Assembly: GCA_973895155.1 (NCBI GenBank) | Contig: OZ316891.1 | Location: 3,906,001-3,970,000 of the forward strand | DNA: 64,000 nucleotides | Direction: 5' to 3' | From: Marsupella aquatica | Lineage: Eukaryota > Marchantiophyta | Shown: piece by piece, positions 1 through 11,799 of the stretch | How positions within the stretch are numbered: position 1 is the stretch's first letter | How the letters are laid out: each line of letters opens with the position of its first letter | Program-made: the position numbers and the translations under genes | The notes under the pieces: generated by a model | The model's database searches: none | Seen by the model: the letters and a program-made list of their open reading frames with translations, nothing else | What the model was told of the DNA's origin: nothing

Positions 1-231
1 TAACCAACTAAGACGCATTGTTGTCTATAGCAAAAACAATCGTGGGGGTCCTAGCCAAGTATTTCAAGCTAAAAAGTGGCCAACAAATCAGCCAGACAAG
101 CAGAATTCAAAAAGATTCTTGCATGTTTACATTGAGCAGCAGTTGGCAGCAAAGCAAAGGGTAGACAAGATTAGCTGCCAACATAGGTAGCTAGGAACCT
201 CACTCTCCATTGGGAAAGCTCGGGTTTGAGA

Positions 232-555
232 CTCAGGGGGGTCACTATATGGAGGATCATACATCACTTGCGACATTTTGGGGTTTGACCTCCCTAACTT
301 ATAAGTGAAAAATGTATTTTTGCAAAACCCTTTCTTTTAAAAAATTTTGTCATTTTTATTAAAAAATCCCTAAAAAATTTAAATAAAGTTTTTTTACAAT
401 TAAATAGGCTTATGTGTTCTTTAAAGTCAACCAGTCAATAAAACATGCCCTATGTGTTCTGCCACCAAATTTTGGAATTCTTCCGCCGCACCCATTTAAA
501 TGGGCCTATACTTCGTTGCACGTGATGTGCCACTTCCGTGGAAGTGACCCCCCAG
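232..555 (-). mobile_element. hAT-like MITE, copy 1 (subfamily A)
   Basis: A 324-base non-coding element. The left end reads ctcaggggggtcact and the right end is its near inverted complement (agtgaccccccag). It is flanked by a perfect 8-base direct repeat, gtttgaga, at 224-231 and 556-563. An 8-base target duplication with short terminal inverted repeats is the signature of hAT-type transposition. The sequence is a reverse-orientation relative of the copy at 26950-27277, alike along its whole length by eye. Near the right end it has the palindrome cacttccgtggaagtg and the motif ccatttaaatgg. No transposase is encoded, so it must be moved in trans. Confidence 0.85.
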
Positions 556-563
556 GTTTGAGA

Positions 564-2490
564 TGGTTATTCCAACCGCCACATCTGTTAACCCCAAACC
601 TCCTGCCCCGGCTAAGCAGATTCTGGCAACCCGACTGGCAAGCCAGACTTAGGGTACTCTCTATGGACAATGCAGAGTACTCATCATGATCGGACCAAGT
701 GGATACTCTGCACCTAAACTAACAAGCAAGGAAGAAGAAGAAGACAATGATTGGCCCAGACCAGCCCATGCAGACTCCGCCTACTCCGCCTAGCTTTGGG
801 CCTCCTACTCTGGTTCCAGTCCCTAGCTTGGCCTCGCTTGCACCGCCTTCCCTGATGAATCCTGCCCCCTTGAATCAAGCCTTAATGGGCATAACTCGTG
901 TCCACAAGGGCCAATGGGAGGCAATCAAGTCTGCAGCCCATGCAAACTACCTGAAGGAGCATCACTTGGACAAGTTTGCTCACTTAAGCTGGCAATCTAT
1001 CGCATTTGGGGCATGGGAGATTTGGGAATTCATTGAGAACTTTGACATAAATTAAAACCCCAGCTACAAAGGTGGCGGGACAAACCTTGTCCCTCACTGA
1101 GTAACAATTAGCCAAATCTTTGCCCTGTTGGTAGACCGGTATCGATTGAATTAAGGATTTGGGACAAGGAGTATGTTCCCTAACATTTCAACCCGGCGGT
1201 AAGACGGAAATGGGTACTAGCAAATGTCGTACCATGCAACCAGATCTGTATGGAGCAGCTCAACTTCATAAGGTCTATCTTGCACATGATTGAGCCTTGG
1301 TCCAACTGAAGATCTCCCTCTACACAATTATGTGGGTGGAGCAGTATAAGAATCAGGATTGGGCGCAATTCTTTGGCCGCCAATTCTTGGGGGAGCTAAG
1401 ACAGGTTTGCACATTGGAGGAAGAACATTCCTTTGGAGCCACATCATAATTATCCTTGAGTCGTATGGCAAAGGCACAAGGCCAAGGGTAAGAGTACCAC
1501 TGACTACCTTGGCCTTGATGGACATCAACCCCATCACCAACCCAATGGACATCTTGGCTACCACCTCTAGAGCGGACAAAGCTCCTAGTTCGTTGCCCCC
1601 AACTCCCCCACCTCTACCACGTTTGGGACCGTGGCGATAAATGGTCCCCCGCCACCTCCCCCTCTCATCATGCCCCCGCTACCTCCGTCCCAATAACCCC
1701 AAATCCCACCACTGCCTTCGGACCAAATCCCATCTCCTTTGCAAACTACCAAAAATGTGGTAGCAGAACCCATGGACAATCCAAGGTTACGTCCTAGCCC
1801 AACAGTAGAGGAGTATCTGAATATAGTAGACATACGAGTTAGTGCAGAGGTTAAATGTTGTCGTGCCAGGTTAAGAACCATTTCCAACCAGCCTTCTTTA
1901 CATTGGAGCCCCTAGGGAATCACTTAGAGTAAAACCCCTACAACTCATGAGAACAAATCAATGAAATTTGAAAAAATTAATTCAAAAATTAATTCAAATA
2001 AAAAATCCTTGTACCCTTTATTGTAAAAATTTGACATATTTTTAAATACATTGCTGAATTTAAAAAATTATATTTTTATCAAAATTGAATTTTTAAATGC
2101 CTTTAGCATAATTTTTTATTATAATTATTAGTCTGAAAAGATTTAAAATAACCTTCATTTGTTTGCACCCAGCCAACAAAACCTTTAATTTCCTACCCAA
2201 GTAGATTGCTTTGATCACTTGTAGAGCTTTGCTCAATCCCACGAGTGAACTAAGATCCTCAATTCCAAATTGAATTCATTGATCTTTATGAATCTATAAT
2301 TATACACTGGAGGTACTAGACTAGTGGGATGTCTATGATAGGGGATCAAGAGGGATCAAGAAAACTTAATGTTGTTTCTCAAGAAATTCTAGATTAGGGG
2401 CCAGATCTATCACGTACTCTTTCCCCTTGAAGAGCTTTGTGAGTCTATAATTATGATTCCCCTGCCAAAACTTATAAATTGCATCAACCA
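564..2490. other. No convincing gene; possible decayed coding relic
   Basis: An open stretch on the plus strand at 747-1055 begins Pro-rich and ends with the segment HLSWQSIAFGAWEIWEFIEN. Shorter open pieces follow to about 1640, including the phrase QDWAQFFGRQFLGELRQVC, broken by stops. I recognise no family; a decayed retroelement or host gene fragment is possible. From about 1900 the DNA is AT-rich and I see nothing in it. Confidence 0.25.
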
Positions 2491-2494
2491 CAGT

Positions 2495-3035
2495 CTGTTG
2501 GGGGGTCACTATATGCTCGGGGGTCTCACCTATGGATGCCTCCCCATCACCTGCAAGGTTTTTAGGCCTTGGACCCCTAAACTGTAAGGCAAAAAAGTAT
2601 TTTTCAACCCCTATAAAGTTGGAATATTCCAAAAAAATTTGTTAGAAAGACCCTAATGTTCTTATAAGTCTCAAAATTGGATTTAAAGACCCTATAGTTT
2701 TTTTGAGAAAATTCTTAGGTCTTCCCTTTGGATCAATAGAACGACACTATCCTTTGTCGCAGGTGATGTGTCATTTTTGTGGAAGTGAAACCCCTGAGAG
2801 TATATGGAGGGTCATACATCACGTGCAATAGTTTGGGTCAATTATGACCCTCCTAAGTCACTTTCTATAAAATTGTACGGCACCAATCACGTGATGACAC
2901 ATGCATTTTATAATTAAACAACCCTATATTTCCATTGAAGACTTAATAAGTCTTCCGCCAAAACCATTTAAATGGCCTTATCCTTTGTTGCACATAATCA
3001 ATGTGTCACTTCCATGGAAATTACCCCCTTGGGCA
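2495..3035 (-). repeat. Degenerate MITE-related copies in tandem
   Basis: Two adjoining decayed copies related to the elements at 232-555 and 21014-21258. The first starts near ggggggtcactatatg (about 2500) and ends near gtggaagtgaaacccctgag (about 2806). The second runs from there to about 3034. It shares with the 21014 copy, in reverse orientation, the blocks cacgtgatgacacatgcatt, aagacttaataagtcttcc and ccatttaaatggcc. Terminal repeats are eroded and I find no target duplication. Confidence 0.6.
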
Positions 3036-3039
3036 TAGA

Positions 3040-6000
3040 CTACATCCCGGCCATAATCACTCTTTAAATAACATTGTCATAGACTTATTCCCAGCCATGA
3101 ACTTCATTTGATGTCATTTGATTTGAAAGTGTTGAAAAAGCTTGACAAAGTGAAACCTGCAAGGAAACCTGTGAATCTAACATCAGACAACAAACCTCTC
3201 CTTTCATTGTCATGACTACCTTGTAACATTGACCTCAATTTTTCTAAACCATAATACAACTGACAAAAATTGTACGTGAATCCCGGGATCGTGAGTTAAT
3301 GCTAACCAAACTACAAAAATATATTAATCAAAAACGCGCAACACCTTCAATCAAATTTCTTCCGATGCTATGCATGCCTAATTGAACTCACTAAAGTATG
3401 TTAAATCCATTACCGTGACTTTGAAACAAATAAGACATACGGCAAGCCTTTGTGTTTTTTTTGAACCTTCAGTCAAGACTTAGGACACAAGTTCACCAGC
3501 AAATGCAAATGTATGCTACAATTTTAAGAGAAATATTGACTCGTATATTGCATCGTCTAGAAGTCGCTGACAGCCTTGGAAGACATACTTGAAAGCTTGC
3601 AATCAAACTCTAGTGACCTCAATTAAAATTGGAATCTTAGCTGTTGAACCTTCTTCTTCCCAACCACCTGCAGCAAGTGAGAGTCTTAGAAGTCAGAGGA
3701 GTCAATCTCATGTACCCCAATATATGTGCTCTTTTCCCATACTTGACTCTCGTCCTCAACCATTAGCAAGGTCTCAAACTGAACCGCAAGAAAGCCCATT
3801 AGAAAAGAATGAATATAGAATATATCACCATAACAGAGAATCTGATCATCTCTTCCTTGTGGTATGTATCTTTTCATATTAGCTACTTGCTAGGACAAGA
3901 ACATCTATCCTCCATTCTTAAGAGGTTCTTATTTGCAGTGGTAATTCTTCTTGCCTTGTCAAGTACTGTAAGACATATTTATCACCATGAGCCCTTGAAT
4001 TGTAATAAACTAGAAAGGGGTAGTAAATTGTGGGGCATTGTAATGTCTCATAATCATAAGACAATGTTCATCTCTCACAAAGTGCATATCAAATCAAAAT
4101 ACAAACCACAAACCATGCACATTACTTGATTCAGTTAGCCCCTTCTTTTGTATGAACGCTCAATTGCCTTCGGTGTAAAAAGGTGATTAGTCTATCTAGA
4201 GTCCCTAGGTCAAACACTGTTTGGAAACGTTCAATATTCTATTGTGCACTAAGAGGTTTATATTCTACTTGTAAGAAATTCAATACAAACCTTTTCATTT
4301 CAATTTTTTTTCTGTATTTTGGTTGCAAAGAAAGGAATGTCTGGTTTCTCCTTACGAGGATCCCTACCTAGAGTGTTACACCATCATGAGTGGCTACACT
4401 TAAATAAAACTAGAGTTACATTAGATAGTAAATTATTTTAAATCTAATATTTAGCTAATATTTACATGCAATCTGAACTAATACTAAAACTACTCATTCC
4501 TATATAAATTATATTAAAATATATCAAAATTAATGATTCTATTATGAAAATTTTAAATATTAATTTAATCTATGAAATATTTTTTAAATATTTTTTAAAA
4601 TTATTAAATGTATTAAATTAGTATACTATATTTTGATTAAATTATTTTTCAAATAAAAAATATAATTCAATATTTAGATTGAAATAAAAATTATTATAAT
4701 TTGAAAATTTGAAATTCAAAATAATTATTTAATAATAAATATTATTTATATAGTTTAAAGATAGTAATATTATAAAAATAATAAATATTATTAATAACAA
4801 AATTTCCATAAAATGAATTTATTATAACTTGAAAAAATTACAAAAAATTCAATTTTTGGTGATTTTTGGATATCTTGTTTTTTTTCTTTGTGTAGAGGTT
4901 GACCATTTTGTCCATCCTCTTATAAAGTGGAGTTTTTTCGCCCGGACCAGTTTGCAAGTTTTTTGAGATATCTTGTTTTTTTTCCTTGTCTAGAGGTTGA
5001 CCATTTTGTCCATCTTATAAAGTGGAGTTTTTATGCCCCGACCAGTTGTGCAATTGCTTTGCTTTGCTTTAGTAAGGTGGTCTTGCTCCTTGTTTAGAAA
5101 AAATCACTTTTAAAAGACCGAGAAGAAAAACATTCTTCTACTAATGGATGGAACATGTTCAATAGGTCTAGAACCAAATTTGATTTTGCTTTGCACCCTT
5201 TCAGGTGGAAAAGAGGAACACTTTATAATCTAACGAATTCAAAAATACAAAACGAAATTTGACTAAACATTATGTTTTAAAACATATTATTCTCACTTTT
5301 CATTGTCATTTGTATCTAGGGAATGTATTTTTAGTTAATTACTGCACCTTTCAGTAGCATCATACCCTAACTTCTAAGCATCCTTCAAAGGAACCCGTGA
5401 GTAACATGAGACTCTCACTTCCAAAGCACCCTTCAAAAGATCCCAACCTATAATGGCTGGTGTGGCACAAGAGATTCAAAGAAGAAACGCTACCCATTAT
5501 TGTTATGCACTGAAGGACAGCTCACTAGAAAATTCAAAGAACGCACACCAGTCTCGAACTACTCGCAATATTTGCTTCATTCCCAACCTTCTATTGACCA
5601 TTTCCAGTAAATGGTGCCTAAAACTTCCAATGAAATTCTAGATTTCAACTGACTTCGAACCAATAGGTTTCCAAGGCACTTGGACTTGCAAATCCGTGCA
5701 TGTTCTCCAAAAATGACCATATCAAAATATCCCCTCAGCTCCCCCATCAGACATCCCTCACTGTCAAGCAGTCTCATCTGTGCCCCGACACCCAGCACAC
5801 AGCTCCTTTGCGCTCATTCCCTAGACAGAAAACCTGAAGGAGGCATTAAAAAAATTGAAAATGACCGAGTAAAAAATAGAAATGTACACCAGAATTTGCA
5901 CCTGTACGAGTGTGTTTGACAGGGCATTGAGCAAGATAAATTCCCATGTGATTATTCAAATTCTAACCACATCCCAGTGTCACCAGCATTATTATCAAGC

Positions 6001-6340
6001 CCGCATTAAGGGTAATAACAATGCACAATCCGATCCTGTTTGTCAAACCCTAAATCTGGGAGACGGGTTTACGGTTTAGCATTCTCATATTCCACTTGTC
6101 TATGGTGACCTCAAAGAGATGTAAATCATTATAATAGATACAGCTCCATGGTGGAGAAAGGAGAAATTCTTTCAGCTTGAGGCTGTTGCGCTACCTACTG
6201 TCCAGCTTCACGAAGGGTTTTCATCTGTCCCATCTACTTAGCCTTCAAGCACTGACATGTTATTCACTTGAGAAAGCTAATCCTCCCTGCTTTAAACATC
6301 CATCAGGCTGGAATCTCTTTTTGCCTTGCTAATATAGCAT
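3040..6340. other. AT-rich intergenic DNA, no gene seen
   Basis: Only short, family-less open frames. About 4390-4860 is extremely AT-rich. A tandem duplication lies at 4866-5068 (separate entry). The last few hundred bases are probably the 3' flank of the TON2-like gene on the minus strand. Confidence 0.5.
4866..5068. repeat. Two-copy tandem duplication, about 100-base unit
   Basis: Two consecutive copies share the blocks gatatcttgttttttttc, agaggttgaccattttgtcc and ataaagtggagttttt. The second copy has a short deletion after the 'gtccatc' block. No coding potential is seen. Confidence 0.8.
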
Positions 6341-6663
6341 TCCGATCTTTGTCTTGTTCAGCTAGCGCAGGGACAACAGTCAGGCCAACACACTCTCCAA
6401 AAGAAGCACATTCCAGATCCTCCTAGCAAGGCTATCGAACTGGACTGTTGACAGTGCCCCAAAATACTGTACAAAGATACCTTCGCCGAGTAGAAGTAAG
6501 GTGAATCAAACTTCTCGTAAGATCGTGCAAAGACTGCTGCATAATTCCTCACTGTGAAAACAAATAGAAGGTCCTGTCAAATGGCTGGCAACCAAGACTC
6601 CTGTGTTGGTGCCCAGCCAATAATAACAGAACCTTGCTTGAACCAGAAATTGTATTTTCATAT

Positions 6664-9600
6664 TCATTCGCCCTCTTCTTCCACCACTTCTTCCTCCTCT
6701 TGGAGAAGATTCTCACGATTATCATGAGCCCAGAATCCACGAACATCGGTAAGCATGCTCGCAATAGTACCACCTTGGCGGCAATTTATCATGTCTGCTA
6801 GGGATATTCTATGAGGATCTGCTGGTTTGACCATGTCCCATATTTCATCCCTTACATCATCTATAGACAAGTCATAATTTCCCCCTTCAATCCACTTTCG
6901 ATGCACATCCCTGAAAACAATAGAAGCATATTAGGAAGCTCACAATTTAAATAAGTTACCGAACGATGACATCTCGTTCAACCGAACAAGGAAACCTGAA
7001 AGAATTGAAGAATACATAACTATAGGAGTTCTTGAGGCTTGTTTACCAAACCTTTCGGCATACAAGCAGGAAAAAACCCAGAGTCAATCTTGGAAGATAG
7101 TATCAAGTGACACAAAATAGCTATGCATGGCCACTCTTCTGATCTTCCGCTTGACTTACGAGATGAGATCTCGAAAGCACACAGTTGGAATTTGAACCAT
7201 CGTAACTATCTTTCAAACAAAGCTTGCCAGGTCATCTAGAAAACAAGAAAGGTGCTGGATAGGATTAGGGAATTTTGTGGAATCTACTTTGAAGGCAGCG
7301 AACCCACCGACAAGGGCAGACTCTTCATGACACGATGGTAACTTTCATTGAAACCATCAGATCGTAAAATAATACTCAAAATTCTCTTCATCTCTTCGTT
7401 TGGAAAGGCGGGGAAATATCCAGTAGATATTGAGGAGGGACCTGAGAACAGAAGAGTAATCCTCAATAACAGCGTTGAAAGGTGACCCAGTTACCTGAAA
7501 AGCGTGTGGACATCAGCTGCTGTAAGAAAGCCCCTGCTATGGAGGTCAAGGCACTTGAATAAGTAGGTCAGCCCTTCTTGAGAATCTCTGTTCTCAAGAG
7601 CTAATACAAAATCCAAGAAGCTGTCAAAGTCCATCTCTCGTGCCTTTCCCGCACTAAGTCCTCCTCTTCCGCGTCTGACATGCTCGTCAAAAACTGCACC
7701 ACAAAAAACACTTAGAGAACACCATCTTCTCATTCTAATGATAATATTCTGACGAGGATTCCACCAACCGAGAACCGACTGAGGAGGAAAATTAGATCTA
7801 ACCTCGTTCAATGAAAATTTCCGTCAGCGTTCCATCTGAGTAGGCTTGCAGTTCTTGCTTGTTAAGAGTACCATTCAAATCCTTGTCCAAGGCGAGAAAC
7901 ATATCTGGACGAACAAGCCTTGCTCAGAAACGTAGAACCATACGTTACATAAATCATTCCTCCGAAAACTCTTAAAACCGACCGTCCTCGATTCTTTTTT
8001 GAACATCCATTCTCAATGCAGTTTAGCAGTTGTTATCGTCTCCACCTTTGACCTTAACAACAGCCCTGCAGATCCGAATGGATGCACGTGAAGAAGAGAA
8101 TCAACTTTAAGATTAAGCATTTGAATTTCAAACACTCACCACAAATCCTTTGTGCGCTGCTAAGAGAAAACCAGTTATCACTTGAATCAATTTCCTGGCC
8201 TTCGTCATCATTTTCCTGTCATCCAATACCATTCAACTTTAGGCAACTTGTAGTTTTTTAACACGACATGGAATTAACACACATTATATTGATCGGTCCC
8301 CTCAGTGAATGTACAGGAAATGTTCATAATGAAAGCCCAGGTCAAGCTTTATATAAGAGACCACCGTATACTCATCATAATTAGTATGTGCCAGATAGTT
8401 TCAGATTCAAATCCTATTAAGGTCGTACATTCAACTTTTTGACATTCATGTAGTGAAACTAATAATGAGAATGAATAATACCTGATGTAGTTCCATGAGC
8501 TCTGCCAGACAATTACTTAGGAGTACCTTTTTTATGCATAGCTTGCCTGCACGACAACAAATACATAGTGGAAACTGTAAAAGGAACTTCACTACAATGA
8601 TTCGAGCTGTTTGAGTTTGCATAAAGTTACGAAGGTCCGTAATTCTCAACCAGCCAAAACGTGGAATTCAAAATTGGCAGAACGTGACCTTTCCAGCTGC
8701 AAGAAATCAAAATCGAGGACTCAACCACAGAAACTAATTCATAGGATGCCTGAAACTCCAATCACGAGCCGAATCACGAGCCGAATCACGATTGAAATTA
8801 CGTTGGAAAGCAGATCTTCCCTAAGCAGATTTCACGGACATTAATTTTGAATTCTGAAGTCACTCGCATAATTACAGAGTACATACCTCGTCTTTGATTA
8901 TCACAAAAAAAAAAGAACTTCCGTGTGGCGATTCGACAATACATGGACACAAAAGGAGCAGGAATGTCACGGAGCTGGGCCAAGTTGGGAATGAGACCTC
9001 TTACATATGCCTCCATCTCCTGCAGTCAATGTAAGATACCACGTTTAGATCAAATACCCCCAGGCTCTCTCAAGCTCAAGTATTGATTGCAAATTCCTCA
9101 GCAGTTCTAACATAATTTCTAAACTGCATCTTCAAAGCGTGGAGTTCTTCCTGTCGAAAAGAAAATTCCTTGCAACCGAGACATTGAGAAACGAAATGCC
9201 CCGAAAATTCAGAAGTCAATGGCAAACTAAGACCTAATTGAGTAAAGTTAGCCCCCAAAATCAATTGTATACCTGTGGTTGAAGGTAGCCATCACCATCA
9301 TCATCAAGTTCACACATGTCAATACGCGCCTGCGTTAGTGACACCTGCATGACAAACCAAGTGCACGTGAGACCTAACAATCAAGTCTGTGTTGTTAAAC
9401 ATAATTTAAAAATAAATAAATGTGGTTTGCCCTTCATGAAAGGAATAAAACTGCATATTTCGCTGAGTGAAAACTCACGCAAGAAAGTCATAGTAAAAAT
9501 GCTTGCGCTAATTCGTAGAAAAGCGGCTCTGGGAGTAAATAGCTCTTCTTGTTCGGGCAAAGCTACTATCACCACATCTTCAACCCCATTCTTACAGACC

Positions 9601-10977
9601 CCAATTGTCTTTCCCACCAGCAATTGCATTGACAACTCTGGTGCAAGACTAAAAGAGCTGGATGGACAAGTATCACACAGAAGAGATGGCAAAGTATGGA
9701 CTTACGGTTCGCATGACGTACAGATAGAAAGGCAAGATTGCAATTCGCCCGAGCTCATCCTTCTCAAATTTCAAGAAGTTGGATGGAGCGAAGAATCGTT
9801 TGCATTTACTCCCAATCTGCTCTGTACAAATTGATGCAATCTGACAAAAGTCTTCATAATTCATCTGGTGCACAATAAGAAAATAACCATGTCAATCGTG
9901 TGTACTAACTTCGCAAGAGTAGCTTCATTGACGCACATGCGGGTGCGGTAAAATCTGAGCGATGAAGAGAGCAAAGGAGTTGTTCAATCAAGCGACTACC
10001 TTTTCAACACCAGTTGAACTCTCGATGCTGCAATTCTCCCGCAGGCAAACCCACATTGCATCCAGATCATCTGCATTTAGTAGAACCTCAGCTTGCTTCT
10101 GCCAACATTTAAAACAAACACATTATAACACAGTATATAGTACATTGCATCCATACATCACAATCATAGTCAAGCACGACTGCCATCGACCATTTTCCTC
10201 GATACCCTAAATTGTGGTCACTGTCTGGACTAATAGTAAAACAGCTAGCACTGTGGGCAGGCCACTGTGTTAGTGTTACAAACATAACTACCATCAAACA
10301 AGAGACACGGCAGACAATTCCTGTACCTTGAGAAATCTAAACCGTGCCAGTCGTTGGAGCTTTTCTCCGGCTGAACCTTGTGATGGCTTCTGCAATGGTG
10401 ACCACGAAAATAACAATCAAAAGGGGGTCTTCCCTGCAATTGAGGACAGAGACGAAAGTAACAGAGGATGGGAGACGGAGAGAATCAGGGTTAGAATGAC
10501 AAGCTTGCCTTTTTGTAAAAACCAGGAATGATTCCTGCTTCAGCACTCTTCTGCTGACGCTCCCTGAATGCTTCATGGAGAATCCTCTTGGTTTCCATCT
10601 CTGTGCGACAGACATCATTGAATCAGGGTTGTTTCTAGAGCATATTTCGCGTTTTATGGTCACAGCGACTGTCAGACCATGCCTCATAGCTGCTGAGAAG
10701 ACGACGAAGAAGAAGGAGAAGTTCACTCACCCGTGAGAGCTTCGGAGCCGAGCCCCGGCCCTGTGGCTACATATTTCCGCAATTGCTCAGCCCAGAGCAT
10801 GGCCGGCGAAGAACTGGGCGACGGCTTCTCGTCCGCACCACCACTACCACCCACATTGACGATACTCCCCTGCTGCTGCTGATGCTGCGTCTGGGCTCTG
10901 GCACCTCCGAGAGACATCTCGCCCGCTCCTGCTCCTGATGTTGTTGTTAAACTTCCTCGTTGCCTCGCTGCAGCCAT
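6664..10977 (-). CDS. TON2: TON2/FASS-like PP2A B'' regulatory subunit (12 exons)
   Basis: This encodes a type 2A phosphatase B'' regulatory subunit of the TONNEAU2/FASS type. In plants it directs PP2A, with TON1 and TRM proteins, to cortical microtubules and the preprophase band. I read 12 exons: 10731-10977, 10509-10600, 10327-10389, 10000-10098, 9706-9864, 9273-9344, 8887-9019, 8482-8546, 8140-8215, 7803-7904, 7495-7693 and 6664-6910. They join in frame to 517 residues; Arabidopsis TON2 is about 480. Two canonical EF-hand loops are visible: DDDGDGYLQPQE (residues 234-245, split by an intron) and DKDLNGTLNKQE (342-353). Conserved family phrases include LWAEQLRKYVATGPGLGSEA, PFYLYVMRT, GLIPNLAQLRD, FDEHVRRG and GFWAHDNRENLLQEEEE at the C-terminus. 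The extra length is mostly a low-complexity Ser/Gly/Gln N-terminus (about 60 residues) in exon 1. Intron 2 appears to use a GC donor. No frame break is seen; recognition is from family knowledge. Confidence 0.95.
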
Positions 10978-11640
10978 CCCTCCCTCGATTTCTTACTTCC
11001 CTTCCTTCCTCGATCTCCCTTCAATTCTTCTCTCACCTACCAGACTATAGGAGGACTACGATCGTCACCCTCGGATTCCGCATTCTGTAGTAGTGTACTG
11101 GCATTTCGCGTGCTGCAAATCATTGGATGCGCTGTAATGCAACTTACGCTTCCACAGTTGTGTTCTGCCTCGACATCCGTTTCTGCCGCACGTGCTCTTT
11201 GAGAGGGAAAGTGGGGAAGGTGAGATTGTGAGAAGGAATTCAGAAGGTGGAATGATGAGGACCTGAGCCTGATGTTATTAGACAGGGAGAGGGACGATGT
11301 TGTTCGTGGATGTCGAAGAGTTCGAGTCTCTCTGTCTGTCCACTTTTTGTATACAGAGCCACTTTACAAAACTGGGTTGCATTTTGCATTTTTCTTTGCA
11401 TCTCTCAATCTCCATATGAACCTTAGGGCTGTCTTGCATGTGCTGTGCTGCATGTGCTGTGCTCTTGAGAAAATAGGCCCTTTAAATGGTCAGGTGTCAT
11501 CTTTGCAATACGCATGTCTTTCCTGCCTTACCCCCCTTGTCAACCAGTCTTCAAGGCAATAGTTGAGGACTTTCAAGGGCAGAGGCTGCAAAAGAGGCTG
11601 CAAATGAGGATTTTCAAGGGCAGAGGCCGCAACATTTGCT
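10978..11640. other. 5' flank of the TON2-like gene
   Basis: The bases just upstream of the TON2 start are purine-rich in the sense of the gene (GGAAGGAAGGGAAGTAAG-type runs), as expected of a 5' leader. I see no firm TATA box or mapped start, and no gene on the other strand. Confidence 0.3.
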
Positions 11641-11655
11641 GCCATTCCCGTCCTG

Positions 11656-11789
11656 ATTTTTGAATCTCATGTAAAATAAAACAATCTTTACACATGTGCT
11701 GCCTGTGCTGATGTGCCTGACTTTTGAATCTCATGTAAAATAAAACAATCTTTACACATGTGCTGCCTGTGCTGATGTGCAGATTCAAG
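11656..11789. repeat. Perfect-looking tandem duplication, about 67-base unit
   Basis: Two copies share ttgaatctcatgtaaaataa, aacaatctttacacatgtgc and tgcctgtgctgatgtgc, with few or no differences. This is a recent local duplication with no coding meaning that I can see. Confidence 0.85.
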
Positions 11790-11799
11790 AGATCACTGT

